Assembly (NCBI GenBank): GCA_025526915.1
Contig: JAHLKH010000045.1
Location: 102,072 to 166,071, forward strand
From: Entophlyctis helioformis
Taxonomy: Eukaryota > Chytridiomycota > Chytridiomycetes > Chytridiales > Chytriomycetaceae
DNA: 64,000 nucleotides
Direction: 5' to 3'
The stretch's first letter is position 1. Each line of letters starts with the position of its first letter. The notes below the pieces were generated by a model. The model searched no databases. It saw nothing but the letters and a program-made list of their open reading frames with translations, and was not told where the DNA came from. A program made the position numbers and the translations under genes. Below are positions 1 to 10,899 of the stretch, in pieces.

Positions 1-522
1 TGGTCGCCGCATGCCTCGACTTGCTTTGGATCCGTGTCGTCGGACGGCCGGCTCGAAATCTGGGACCTCCAGTTCTCAGTGTACGTTGCGCTCCCGACAC
101 TTGACCACCCCTGTAGACAAGCTGCCAGACAAGCTGCCAGCCAACCCGCCATACAATGCTAACATGGAGCATGGCAATGCAGGCTGGACCCAATCATCAA
201 TCACAACGTGCTGGACCGCCAGCTGACGTCGATCATGTTTGCATCGCAGTCGCCGACGATATTGACGGGCGACGATTACGGAGCAGTGACGGTCTACAAG
301 ATCTGCCGCAACATGGCAAACGACGAGGATGCGTCGACTGCAGGGATCATGGACACGCGCGCGGGCATGAGCGCGTATGACGAGCAGGTGCAGGCATGGA
401 AGGGCCAGCAGGCGCACGCGCTCACAACAGTGATTATGGAGAAGAACAACGCAGGCTGGGCTGCTGCGTCTGCTGCTGCAGCTGCGGCCGCTACAGGCGC
501 TGGTGGCTCTGCTGCGACGTGA
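1..522 (+). CDS. DNAI4: Axonemal dynein intermediate chain, C-terminal part (DNAI4/WDR78-type, IC138-like); 5' end outside window
   Basis: Reading from base 1 gives WSPHASTCFGSVSSDGR then LEIWDLQFS, a WD40 blade. A donor GTACGT at 81 and an acceptor AG at 181-182 splice to an exon reading LDPIINHNVLDRQLTSIMF, then LTGDDYGAVTVYKI, and ending with TGA at 520-522. The pattern 'EIWDL..S.LDP....LT.I.FA.....L.GD..G.V.VY' followed by a polar, Ala-rich tail matches DNAI4/WDR78 and Chlamydomonas IC138, the regulatory intermediate chain of the I1/f inner-arm dynein of motile flagella. DNAI1, DNAI2 and DNAI3 are less good matches. Only the last WD repeats are present; the rest lies left of the window. 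It converges on ARMC8 with about 150 bp between stop codons. Confidence 0.8.
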
Positions 523-676
523 TCTGGCCATCGTCACTCCACTCGACCCACTGGGCTTCTTTCATTCGTTCATTCAAACAAAAAAGTCAATCTCGTCCAT
601 CATCCCGCTGTTGCCAGGCCGTGCTGCCCAGCCCCCCACCACAAGCCGACCCGTCAGACACGTTGATCCACACAAA

Positions 677-3600
677 CTACAGAAGCGGGTCGAATTCGCT
701 GCGGTCGCGGCTCGTTTGCCGTATGGGCGACGGCTGGGCAGAGGAAGGAGTGCTGGATGACGCGACGGATGGCGATGTGCCAAAGGGCGACATGGCAGGC
801 TCCGTCGCTGATCCGCTTATGCCTGGCGTGAAGAACGAAGGGACAGCATTCACTCCTTGCATGTTGACCAGGGCTGTCTTGGCGCGGTCCTTGACGTCCA
901 GCGAGTCGTCTTCAACAAGACGCCGGAGACGGTCTTCGACGCCCATGCTGCGCAACAGAGCCACGCGGTCGGCAGACCCGGCGTCTTCGAGCCACGTGAG
1001 GTTGATGACAATCCATATTGCTGCAATGCGAATCTGTGCATTCTCGTGCTCCTGCAAACCACGCGCATGGTCAGCCAAGTCGCGTGCTGGCCATGACAAG
1101 AAACGATGACCAGAGACTGCGATACATACAAGGAAAGTAAACGCCTTTTGCAGGAGCGCTTTGCGTCCCATGACAGCCGACTTGCGCTCGAGGCCGCCGA
1201 TACCAAAATTCACGAGAATATAGAGCGTCTGCAGCACAATCTGTGCATGTCCATCCATGGTCATGAGCTTTCTTTCAAGCACCGAGAGGATGTCAACGTC
1301 GCCAAAGCCATCAAAGACGGCATCAACATCCTATGCCGATCAATGCGGAAAGGGACGAGTTATTAAGAGGTACAGTGACTCGGCGAGGCAAGGCAGGCAA
1401 CGAACCTCTTTGCCACATGCAATGTTGCGCAGCAGGTTGAGCGCCTGCTCTTGGATAAGCACTTCGTTGTCATCAATCAGTCTATAGCATAGGCTGTGTT
1501 AGGCATGGTATGCGAGGTGATCAACTCAATCAAGGCAGATGACAAACCTCAGAAGACGCTGCCATCCGAGCTGCTGCATCACAATACCCTTGGTCGGCGA
1601 GTCGGTCTGGTAGATGATGTTCTTGAGGGCCCACACAGCATTCAGCCGCAGAGCGCGCTCGGTGGTATCAATGAGCTCGACGAGCCGCTTGACACCGCCC
1701 TGATCAAGGACAATCTTTTTCATGGGCGAGAAGTCGAGCACAATATTGCACAGTGTTGCAGACGCCTCGATTTGAACAGGCACGGATGGGTCGTAGAGGA
1801 GTCTGAAGAGCGGCGCAGCGATGCCGGCATCCATGAGACTTGTGCGCAGATTTTTGACGCTGCGTGAGAGGCTTCGGGTGCAGCGGCAGGCAGCGATGCG
1901 GATGCCAGTGCTCTGATGGGAAAGCGACGCGACAATGACTGGGAGTAGCTTGGCATCAATGACTTGCTTGCGGCACTCTTCTCTGAGAGAGCACACGTCT
2001 GCAATTGCCAAGAGCGCGCTCTGTGTTTCAATGTGAGCAAACATGCCAGAGACTCGATCACAGCCTGATGCGCATCAGTTGCTTACTTCACGGTGCTTGT
2101 CGTTGGATACAAAGGATGACTGGCTGAACACAAAGTCTGGAGATCGCAGATTGCTGCTGTCCTCCTTGGCCTTGCTTGGTTTAGAAGATGTCTTGGCGTC
2201 GTCGTCTTGCTGGGAGGATACTGGATCGGATGCGACGAGATTTGTCAAGGTCTGTGCAAGCTTGACAATAGCGTCGCCCTCGGCAGCAGCCAGTTGAAGG
2301 TCTGTGTTTTCAGCAACGAGGAAGCCAAACAGCGCCATGGATCTTTCGCTGATGGTTGTCGGTGCAAACGAGACGGAAGAGGCAAGCAACGATGTGTCGC
2401 TGAAGAGGCGGATGACTGTGGGAAGGAGCAGCAGCGTGATGCTTTGCTGGTGCTCACGGGGGACAGATCCTGTGCGGTACATGTGGGTGATGCTGTCACA
2501 CGGGCATTCGATCCTGTGTTAGCAAAGAGCAGTCAAAGGACACGCGCCAAGAGGGTCGAACGAACCAAGTTGCTGCAGCCAGACGCATGGAGGAGCGCTT
2601 GTCGCGAACAAGTGTAAAGAGGATGTTGATGACACGCTCGCCGGTCGGCACTGGGATGCACATTGTCAGACGCAGCAGACAAGCCATGGTGATGCTTTTC
2701 GACTTACAGGACGAGTGGGCAACGGACTTGCTGACGCGTGGATTGTCGCGGCAGAGACTTGCGAGGGCATCCAGCACAGCCTCGTATATCTTGGGATACG
2801 TCGACCAACGCATGTCAAGCCAGCGGACAAGCAGCTGAGTGGCGCCTGCAGCCGAGATAGCATCCCGAGTTTCTGAGCTGTACTCTGAAATGCGTGCCAG
2901 GATGCTCGCAGCGACCTCCGCAATGTGAACCTGGAGCGAGTGCGAGTCGGTTGCGCGGGCATCGGACAGGAGAGCGATGAGGCTGCGGATGTGCGTGGCC
3001 TTGAATGCAGATCAGCTCAGAGCCATCAGGAGCTGGCAGACACGCAGGATCGGAACCCGATCTGGACTCAAGGAGGCATGCATGCAACGCACCTGGCTGA
3101 GCTGGAAGACTTGCGAGGTAGGTACAAGCGGCCGCTGCACGATGGAGCGCAGAGCCCGCACGCCAGCATCGACTAGCTTGGCGTCGGACGAAGACAGCGT
3201 GTCGAGCAGCGGAGGAACAGCGCCAGCAGCGATAAGCGTCTCGACGTTGACGTAGCTGCCTGTCGCCGGTGGGTTCGACGGTTGGACGGTTTGATGGTTC
3301 GAGGGCGATATGGCAGCAAGGGCGGCAGGCCAAGATCCAGATGCGATATGTGAGCAGCTTGGTCGGGCAGACGGCAGGCGGGCGGCAGCCACGGGCAGAC
3401 GCACTCACCGTTGGCCAGGCTGCCGACAACAGTTGTGATTTCAATGGCCAGCAGCGGCTCAGCGGCATACGCCGAGAGACACTCGACAATCCTGCAGAAG
3501 CGACGGCGTTCAAGCGTAACGAGTGAGTGCCAGTGGTTGGCAGTAGCAAGGTGGCAGGCTGTGGCAGGGCGGCAGGTTGTGCTGCACGAGCAGCAGCAGG

Positions 3601-3893
3601 CAGCAGCGGCTGCAGACGACCGCAAGGCGTGAGCCAGCAATTGCTGGTGGTGGTGGCACAGCCAGCCTGCAGGTGCCGACCGAGCCAGGGCCGCTAAAGC
3701 AGCAAGCGAGGAGGCCTTACGTCGGGGCAAGGCCGAGCGAGTGCAGGTACAGGTCCTTCTTGGTGGGGTTGCCGATGATGGCGTTCTTGATGAAGCGCAC
3801 GGCCGCAAGCACCTGCACGGGCGACTCTCGCTTGGCCAGCGTCTCGACGGCCTGTTCGTGTCGTGTGGAGCCAGCTGCAAGCGAGACCGTCAT
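677..3893 (-). CDS. ARMC8: Armadillo-repeat protein ARMC8 (GID/CTLH E3 ligase subunit Gid5-like)
   Basis: This is a multi-exon gene on the minus strand. I chose the ATG at 3893, which reads MTVSLAAGSTRHEQAVETLA and then VRFIKNAIIGNPTKKDLYL; this 'IKN.IIGN.TKK.LYL' block is the diagnostic N-terminus of ARMC8. Middle exons (about 3550-2080) carry further helical repeats. The exon at 2044-1545 is a run of Arm repeats (TGIRIAACRCTRSLSRSVKN, VQIEASATLCNIVLDFSP, RLNAVWALKNIIYQ). The last exon ends with IRIAAIWIVINLTW and a Ser/Pro-rich tail. In the family ARMC8/Gid5 is the substrate-receptor scaffold of the GID/CTLH ubiquitin ligase, nuclear and cytoplasmic. Introns are short; one near 2690 is about 57 nt. 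Exon joins were placed by eye. Confidence 0.85.
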
Positions 3894-4120
3894 CGGATTG
3901 CTGAGTTTGCTTCAAAGGACGCATCTGGCCTTCAGGTGGATGCATTCGCGCAGCCTGGTCGGATCATTGGCACCACAACGCCATCCACCATTCCAGCGTG
4001 TCTGCGGTACAGCGGCACCGTCAAGCCAGGCCGTGATGCATCACAGTCAGTTACAAGGTCGGTGCGATTTTTGTGTACCTCTGGCTCCTGTGTGATGGAG
4101 CCGAAAAACGACCAACAGGT

Positions 4121-4194
4121 GGTTTCATGGTGTAGTCGGTTATCACACCTGTTTAACACACAGGAGGTCTCCGGTTCGATCCCGGATGAAACCA
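4121..4194 (+). tRNA. tRNA-Val (anticodon AAC)
   Basis: A full cloverleaf folds by eye. The acceptor stem is GGTTTCA (4121-4127) pairing perfectly with TGAAACC (4187-4193), with discriminator A at 4194. The anticodon stem is CCTGT/ACAGG (4148-4152/4160-4164) around the 7-nt loop TTAACAC, giving anticodon AAC (4155-4157; read as IAC after deamination). The T-arm contains GGTTCGATCC. A TTTT run at 4195-4198 is the expected RNA polymerase III terminator. CCA is not encoded and there is no intron. Confidence 0.95.
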
Positions 4195-4830
4195 TTTTGC
4201 CCTGCTGGGCATCCGTTTTGCATCTCGAGACATTCCTGCCACTCACAGCCCTATCTGGACGGCCCTGGCCTGCTCTTTTGCTGCCGCGGTGTGCGATGGC
4301 CGTCTTGTGTGGATTGCCGTCGAGAGAGCGACCAGAAAGGGAAGACGGGCGAGTGAAACTTGTTGATCTGCCATCTGGGACTGGCGGTGTGGCACAACTG
4401 GCATATCAACACAATGCCATTCATGTCTCTGTGGCCTTGACTTCACCTTGAAAGTCCTCTCTTTCATCCATGCATCTGCCGTCTGGATCACTGCCATCCC
4501 CTTGCTTGAATGGCTGATTCCGTGGTACAATGCCGATCGCACGAGTTGAGCGTCCCTCTGTGCGGCTGGCATGGTGCCACTTGGCAATATCAAGACGTCC
4601 CTCCCTGTCCTCTGATCGCGCACACTTGCCATGCATCGCATTGACCACACCGTCCTTGTGAGCACCAAGACGCGTCTGCTCTGTAAAAGTTCCGCCACTT
4701 GGCCATGCAACACTCTCCAGCCTCGGCCATCGTGGTACCAGCCGAGATCTCCCATCCTCGCGGCAGTGAAACAGCCGGCACAAACGCATGCCTTGAGTGC
4801 AGTGTACAGCATCGTTTATTGAAAGACACA
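4195..4830. other. Intergenic region with no recognisable gene
   Basis: This is the gap between tRNA-Val and the stop of the minus-strand secreted protein. Open frames on both strands here are short and lack any family signature. A TTTATT near 4815 (AATAAA on the minus strand) is the likely polyadenylation signal of the minus gene. Confidence 0.5.
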
Positions 4831-6162
4831 TCAGACAAGCACAGCCATGCCAGCACTGGCACCGTTTGCAATGCCCGTGATCATCTGCATGGTTGCAGCA
4901 GTGTCTGGTGTGGCAGCACCGCCGGCAATGCGTGCAGCAAGAAGGGCACCTTGACCCGGAGCAAGCGCATACACAAACTCGCCGCCGACCGTCAGGTCAA
5001 TCATGCCCGTCAGGTTGCCCTTGGCCGGCCCCTCAAAGTCGTGCACCGCAACCACCTTGCCAGTCTTGGGCGATGCCTCGACAATGCGGCCGCGAGCCAC
5101 GTCCGTCACAAATGCCGTCTGCGAAGCCTTGGAGAACGCCACCCAGCACGTTGCCTTCTGGCCGTCGATGGCCGTGAGCGACGAGGGCTTGGCCTCACCG
5201 AGCGATGCAGCCTTGGGCACGTCCAGGAACGCGATGCCAAAGCCGGCGTCCGTGGCAACCAGCTTGGTGCCTGCTGCGTCGGCAAACGCACTGCCAAAGA
5301 GCGCGATGGTGCCGTTGGGCGAGGTGAGGATCGGCTTGTCGGCAAAGCGCACTCCCATACCGGTGCATCCGGCTGCACTGGCGTTGCTGGCCGCCATGTC
5401 GACGGGGAGCGTGGCAAGGAAGCCGGCGCTCTTGGTCGCGGGGTTGCTCTTGACGGTGGCGTGCACGGCGTCGCCAGCCGGGTTGAAGAAGATGTGCGAT
5501 GCCGTGCCAAGCGGGCCTTCGGGCGGCGTGGTCTGGTTGAGACCGGCGAGCGTACGCAGCTTGAACGGCTTGCCCGAGGCATCCTGCAGCAAACGCAGGC
5601 CGGTGCGAGGATCGGCCGCAAAGCAGGCGATGCCGCTGACAGCGCCGCCGTTGAGTACGCAGGCGGTCTTGAGCTTGGACGAGTACGTCACGCTCACAGG
5701 GAACTCGCCGAGCGTGTTTTGTGGCTTGCCGACACGCTTGAGATGCGTGGGGTTGGTGCTGTCGATGCTGAACAGCGACAGCGTGTTGGAACCTGCGTTG
5801 ACGGCAAACACCATGCCGTCGCCGACCTGGATGGGGCCCTGCGAGAAGAACGGATCGACGGCGACTGGCTTGCCGCCCGACACGCCGACGGCACCGCGGC
5901 CGCCCGTTGCAATGCGGCGGACACCCTTGGGCCGCTTGGAGTTCTTGGGGTTGGCGGGCAGCTTGCCGGTGGCGGGATCGACGGCAACGGCAACGACCGA
6001 GCTGGCCTTGAGATCGTTGTCAAGGAAGTAGATGGCACGGGCAGCAGCGACGGGGGCAGCGACGGGAGCAGCCGAGACGGCAGGAGCCTGAAACGCGCAT
6101 GCGGCAGTGAGAGCCACGGCGGCGATGCTTGCGACAGACGAGAGCGAGAGCGAGGAGAGCAT
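4831..6162 (-). CDS. Secreted beta-propeller-like (lactonase-fold-like) protein, intronless
   Basis: A single 443-codon frame starts at the ATG at 6162. Residues 1-31 are a clear signal peptide (Ser/Leu/Ala-rich core ending about AVSA). The rest is a chain of blade-like segments with Gly/Asp turns: GDGMVFAVNAGSNTLSLFSI, SVTYSSKLKTACVLNGG, SHIFFNPAGDAVHATVKSNP, KATCWVAFSKASQTAFVTD, GGEFVYALAPGQGALLAARI. 'FAVNAGSNTLSLF' followed by 'VS' recalls the secreted 7-bladed lactonase/carboxymuconate-cyclase-like proteins of fungi. I see no catalytic residues I can assign, so the activity is unknown. It lacks introns, unlike most neighbours. A (TG)n tract sits directly upstream of the start. Confidence 0.75.
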   Translation of the reverse strand: MLSSLSLSSVASIAAVALTAACAFQAPAVSAAPVAAPVAAARAIYFLDNDLKASSVVAVAVDPATGKLPANPKNSKRPKGVRRIATGGRGAVGVSGGKPVAVDPFFSQGPIQVGDGMVFAVNAGSNTLSLFSIDSTNPTHLKRVGKPQNTLGEFPVSVTYSSKLKTACVLNGGAVSGIACFAADPRTGLRLLQDASGKPFKLRTLAGLNQTTPPEGPLGTASHIFFNPAGDAVHATVKSNPATKSAGFLATLPVDMAASNASAAGCTGMGVRFADKPILTSPNGTIALFGSAFADAAGTKLVATDAGFGIAFLDVPKAASLGEAKPSSLTAIDGQKATCWVAFSKASQTAFVTDVARGRIVEASPKTGKVVAVHDFEGPAKGNLTGMIDLTVGGEFVYALAPGQGALLAARIAGGAATPDTAATMQMITGIANGASAGMAVLV

Positions 6163-6176
6163 GGCTGGAGGGAGAA

Positions 6177-6252
6177 GTGTGTGTGTGTGTGTGGTGTGTG
6201 GTGTGTGTGTGGTGTGTGTGTGTGTGTGTGGTGTGTGTGTGTGTGTGTGTGT
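6177..6252. repeat. Imperfect (GT)n microsatellite upstream of a start codon
   Basis: About 76 bp of GT repeats, interrupted by GGTG steps, begin 15 bp upstream of the ATG at 6162, so on that gene's strand the 5' UTR or promoter is CA-rich. The shared interval to the divergent ankyrin gene (6163-6723) also contains a CCTG/CCTGC tract at about 6617-6650. Confidence 0.9.
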
Positions 6253-6613
6253 ACAAGTGGGATGTGCAGGAGCTGCTGGTTGCTGGCTGTTTGGTGTGGC
6301 TGTGGCAGCCTTTTATATTGCGGATCAGTCACCGGCCCCCCACGCCTCTGGGCACAACACGGCGCTCCCTTGCATGTGGCCCTTGGCAACCGGGCCGAGT
6401 CGCCCGCAGCCTCTCGTGTGCCACTCTCCTGTACAACTCTCGTGTGCAACGCTCCCTTCCGGACTCTGGCCGCGTCCACACGTGCCTCCTCGCCACTTCA
6501 CCAACCATGCCACCGGCCACCTCGCCACCTCGCCACCTGTGCTTACCAACGATCGAGGGCTGGCAGAGCAGGTGGCTCCTCGGTTCGCAGGCTCGGGTAG
6601 CAGAGGGATCTCG

Positions 6614-6644
<31 letters not shown>

Positions 6645-6723
6645 CCATGCAAGGCACTGCACGATCTGCCAGTCGACCAGCAGCAGCGAGCAATGACGGC
6701 TGCTTGCCCACCAACAGCACAAG

Positions 6724-8055
6724 ATGCCAGGCAGACCAGCCAAGCGACGACGGGCTGGCTTCACCGTCACCGAGCTGCCACACAAGGCAACACAGGCAAC
6801 ACAGGCAGCAGAACCAACAGCACTGGACGGCCAGGTGGCAGACATGGTTTCATTGCTCAGCAGCGCTGGCCGGCCCGACCTGCTGCGCTGCCTGCAAGTG
6901 CTCGTCAACGCACACATGGCTGCATCCACTTTGTCGACGACGACAGCAACAGCAGCAGCCGTCCGGCGGCCAAGGTGCCAGGAGATGGCCCGGCTGCAGT
7001 CGCTGCGGCGTATCAAGGCAACCAGCCTGTGGGATCTCTATCCGGGCGAGCTGCAGGACAAGATCCTCGACCAAGCCGGCCCTCTGACCCGCTTCCTCTG
7101 CCGCCGTCTTGGCCCAGTCGACGGCCTCTCCGACACCACCAAGCGGTCGCTGTTTGTGGACGCGTTCAAGCAAGACTGGCGAGGCGATCTGGCGCTGCTG
7201 CCGGACGCCGCTCTGTCTGCCGACGACATTGCCCACGTCACGAGCCGCGACATGTACGGCCGGCTGTGGCAGCGCTTTGCCGACCCGCCGACCCGGCAGA
7301 CGGTGTCGAGCGTGCCGATGCGCAACGAGTGGTTCGACTGTGTTCCTCTGGGCCATCCGTCGGATCTCGCCAGCACAGCGCTCAAGGGCGGCCATGTGGC
7401 ATTCCTCAAACACATGCTGGACACCAACCTGGTCGAGGTCGAGCACATTGACCAGGTCAACTGGAACAACGGCGACGTGTGCGCGCTGGACTATGCGGCC
7501 AGCAAGGGCAATCTGGCCATGGTGCAGCTGATCCTGTCGGCGGGCTCGTCGGCAGTGTGCACGTCCGACACGGTGGAGTGGGCGGCATCCAGCGGCCGTC
7601 TGGATCTGGTGCAGTGGCTGCATGCGCACACTGATGCAGACACGGTCGAATGGACGCCGGCCGTCATGGACTGGGCGGCACAGGAGGGCCATCTGGCAGT
7701 GGTGCAGTGGTTGCATGCGAACCGCGCAGAGGGATGCACGGTCGCAGCCATGAACGACGCGGCCATGAACGGCCATCTGCATGTGGTCCAGTGGCTTCAC
7801 GCGCACAGGACCGAGGGATGCACGACCGATGCCGTCGACGAGGCGGCCAAGAACGGCCATGCGGCTGTGGTCGAGTGGCTGCTTGCCAACCGCACCGAGC
7901 GGTTCACGTATCATGCGGTTGCGGATGCCGCCACAGACGAGATGGCGCGTGTGCTGGTCAAGAGTCTGACGCCGCAGGCACGGCAGATGCTGCTTGACGA
8001 AGCCATCGACTACGGCAACCAGACGGCCATTGATCGTCTTCTTGCTGCAGTGTAG
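6724..8055 (+). CDS. F-box-like plus ankyrin-repeat protein, intronless
   Basis: A single 443-codon frame with ATG at 6724. A basic N-terminus is followed at about residues 97-125 by LWDLYPGELQDKILDQAG, an F-box-like LP..L...I motif, then an unassigned helical region. Residues about 220-420 hold five to seven divergent ankyrin repeats of the type 'A...GHL.VVQWLHA....EGCT..AM..AA.NGH'. This WLH-type ankyrin class is strongly expanded in chytrids, oomycetes, amoebae and giant viruses. The likely role is substrate recognition for an SCF-type ligase, an inference from domain order only. No introns and a simple structure suggest a member of a lineage-expanded or retroposed family. Confidence 0.8.
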   Translation: MPGRPAKRRRAGFTVTELPHKATQATQAAEPTALDGQVADMVSLLSSAGRPDLLRCLQVLVNAHMAASTLSTTTATAAAVRRPRCQEMARLQSLRRIKATSLWDLYPGELQDKILDQAGPLTRFLCRRLGPVDGLSDTTKRSLFVDAFKQDWRGDLALLPDAALSADDIAHVTSRDMYGRLWQRFADPPTRQTVSSVPMRNEWFDCVPLGHPSDLASTALKGGHVAFLKHMLDTNLVEVEHIDQVNWNNGDVCALDYAASKGNLAMVQLILSAGSSAVCTSDTVEWAASSGRLDLVQWLHAHTDADTVEWTPAVMDWAAQEGHLAVVQWLHANRAEGCTVAAMNDAAMNGHLHVVQWLHAHRTEGCTTDAVDEAAKNGHAAVVEWLLANRTERFTYHAVADAATDEMARVLVKSLTPQARQMLLDEAIDYGNQTAIDRLLAAV

Positions 8056-8240
8056 ATCTCATCACAATACAATGCTCTTTGCCAGCTGCTCTCAATTCAT
8101 TCGACAATCATGCCACAACAAAGACCCATGCAGTCTACATGCAGTGCAATGTGTAAACACACGTGCACCTGCAGACCACACGACTCTGTACTGCAACACA
8201 CCACACGTATCCGTGTGCTTTTTTGGTGGTGGTGGACGGC

Positions 8241-10899
8241 TTAAGCCTCCGTCTCGGGAGCGCTCTCGGCCTGGGCACGCATGTGCTCCTCAAGGGCAGC
8301 AAGGGCCTCGCTGACCTTGCCGTTGAGGGCCTCGGGCGACTCGAGGAGGTGGAGGAGCTCGCCGTTGTCCATCTCGAGGAGCATGCCAGTGACCTTGCCG
8401 GCAGCCTGGGGAGCCTGCGACTGGACGAGGGGGAAGAGGGCCTCGCCGAGCGTGCGCTTCTGCTGGTCAGCAGGGAGGGCGGCAAGCGTGGCGGCGTTGA
8501 GGGCGGGGCGGCCAGGCATCGGCGCGCCGTTTGCAGCGGCGGGCATGCCGGGCTGGGCACCGAGCGCGTTGCGCGCGTTGGCGGTGTACTTGTAGCCGGC
8601 AGCACCACCGCGACCGCGGGCGGCGTTGGGAGGGAGACCACCGGGAGCACCAGCCTGCTGGGCGGGGAAGCCGGCGCCAGGAGCGCCCTGGGGACCGCCG
8701 GGCAGAGGAGCGCCGGGCTGGCCACGGCCAGACTGGGGGCGGGGCTGGCGAGGAGGACGAGCACCGCCCTGGATGGGCATGCCGCCGGCGTAGGGCGGAG
8801 GAACCATGCCGGGCTGCTGGGGAGGGAAGCCAGGCTGGCCCATGGGAGGCTGGGGCTGGCCGGGAGCGGGCCAGCGGGGACGGTTCATCATCTGGGCCTG
8901 GGGCGGGTAGAAGCCGCGGGCCTGGGGAGGCAGGGCGCCGGGAGGGTAGAAGATGGGGGCGCCGGGGAAGCCGCCGGGCATGCCGCCCATCATCTGCTGC
9001 TGCTGCATGCGGTTGCGGTTCTGGATCTGCGACGCGAGGTGGGCGCGACGCGTCTCCTTGCGCTGGGCAATGGCCACGTAGATGGGCTTGTTGGCGATCA
9101 TGCGGCCGTTCATCTCGGTGGTGCCTTGGTGGCCTCGTCCGTGTTGGAGAAGCAGACAAAGCCAAAGCCCTTGGAGACGCCCGTCTTTTCGTCGAGCATG
9201 ACCTTGGCCGAGGTGATGACACCGTAGGCCGAGAACTCCTGGCGAAGCTTCTCGTCGTCGATCGACTCGTCGAGGTTCTTGACGTAGAGGTTGACGCCCT
9301 GGAACTTGTTGATCTTCTCCTCGCGGATCTTCTCGTACTGGATGCGGAGGTCCTCCTCGCGCTCGGCCTTCTTCTGGGCACGGCCGACGTAGAGCTGCTT
9401 GCCGGCAATCTCCTTCTCGTGCATCTCCTCGACGGCGCGGCGAGCATCGTCGTGGGTCTCGTAGTTGACAAAGCCAAACTCGCGCGACTTGCCCTCCTCG
9501 TTGACCATGAGGGCACACGAGACGATGGGGCCAAAGGGCTTGAAGAGCTCCTCAAAGGCAGCCTGGTCGACCGAGGCGTCGATGTTCTTGACAAAGATGT
9601 TGGTGTACTTTGCGCGCTTCTCCTCGAGCTTGACGCCACGCTCCTTCTTGGAGATGTGCAGGCCAACAAAGACCTGCTGGTCGTTCAGAAGCATGCCGTT
9701 GACGTGCTTGATGGCGTTCTCGGCCATGTCCATGGTCTCGTAGTGCACAAAGCCGTAGCCGAGCGACTTGTCGTTGTCCATGGCCACCTTGCACGACAGG
9801 ATGTTGCCAAAGGCCGAGAAGGTGTCGTGGAGGGCCTTGTGGTCAATGGACGTGTGCAGGTTCTTGATGAAGATGTTGCCCGTGCCGGCGCGGCGGATGG
9901 TGGGGTCGCGGTTGGACCACATGATGCGGATGGGGCTGCCGCGGATGGGCGTGTAGTTGAGCGACTCGAGAGCGCGCTCGGCATCGGCGGCGTTCATGAA
10001 GTTGACGTAGCCGTAGCCGAGGGAGCGGCGGGTGATGTTGTCGCGGCAGACACGGATCGAGGCAACGGCGCCGGCCATGCCAAAGACCTCGAAGAGGACG
10101 GCCTCGGTCACGCTGGGATCTGTGGATTGTCAGGGCAGCGCAGCGTCAGCGTCGGCCATCGGGCTGGGGTTGGGGTCAGGGCCGGCATCCGTGGCGGCAC
10201 GGCCGTCTGTGGATGCTGCTGGTGGGAACAGCGCCGCCAAGACTGGTGGGAACAGCTTGGCCAGCCAGCCAGCGAAACAGCCAGCCAGCCAGCCAAGCGG
10301 CAGGCGGGGGGAAAAAAAAAGTGGCTGCCAAGCGGTGGAGGCCACATAGACGGCGGCGGGGCTCGGCGACGGGGCAGGAGGGTGTCTCACGCAGCTCGTT
10401 CAAGGCGGCCGGCTGGTGCAGTGTGCCACAGCTTGCCCTGCGACGCACGAGCTAGCCAGGCAGGCAGCCAGCCAGGCGGGCACACGGGCCAGGCCAGACG
10501 AGCCAGGCCAGGCGCTGCGGCATGTGTCGCAGACTTGACACCACCAGCACAGGCAGGCAGCAGACAGGCAGGCAGGCGATAGGGCGGCAGGCAGCAGGCA
10601 GGCAGGCGATAGGGCGGCAGGCGATAGGGCGGCAGGCGATAGGGCGGCAGACGCTTACCAAGGTCGCCGACGTAGAGCGAGGCGTTGGCACCGGGAACAG
10701 CGGCGACGGCGGGGCCGGCCGCACCGGCAGCGGCAGCGGCAAAGGGCACGGGCTGGCCGTAGGCAGCAGCAGCGGCGGCAAGAGCGGCGGGATCAGCAGG
10801 CGCACCGGCGACGGGGACGACGGGCACGGCGGGCACAGGGGCGGCGGCAGCGGGCGCAGGGGCGGCGCTGGCAGCGGGCGAGGTGGAAGCGGTGGCCAT
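8241..10899 (-). CDS. PAB1: Poly(A)-binding protein (four RRMs plus MLLE domain); frame break near 9122
   Basis: Exon 1 (10899-10659) encodes an Ala/Pro-rich leader ending SLYVGDL; the intron 10658-10120 (GTAAGC...CAG) joins to [17 protein letters not shown], the classic RRM1 start. RNP1 motifs follow: [37 protein letters not shown]. The C-terminus has the MLLE/PABC domain with [19 protein letters not shown], which binds PAM2 peptides, after a Gly/Pro/Gln-rich linker. The protein coats mRNA poly(A) tails and promotes translation. Inside RRM4 the frame breaks: ...[10 protein letters not shown] runs out of frame, while [20 protein letters not shown] continues in the next frame. One missing C (GGC[C]ACC) near 9122 restores it. 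Confidence 0.95.
10576..10650 (-). repeat. 15-bp minisatellite at the 5' end of the PABP first intron
   Basis: The unit gcgatagggcggcag occurs four times (10576-10590, 10606-10620, 10621-10635, 10636-10650), with a related GCAGGCA block between copies 1 and 2. On the gene strand it starts eight bases after the 5' splice site. The rest of this intron carries CAGC/CCAG-rich repeats and a poly-A run at about 10313. Confidence 0.9.

Noticed and set aside
4699..6600. 633-codon plus-strand open frame over the secreted protein gene
   Set aside because: It is the antisense shadow of the minus-strand gene (GC-rich third positions) and runs into the GT repeat; no family resemblance.
8531..10582. 683-codon plus-strand frame across PABP
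   Set aside because: Antisense of four conserved RRMs; the minus strand is the coding one.
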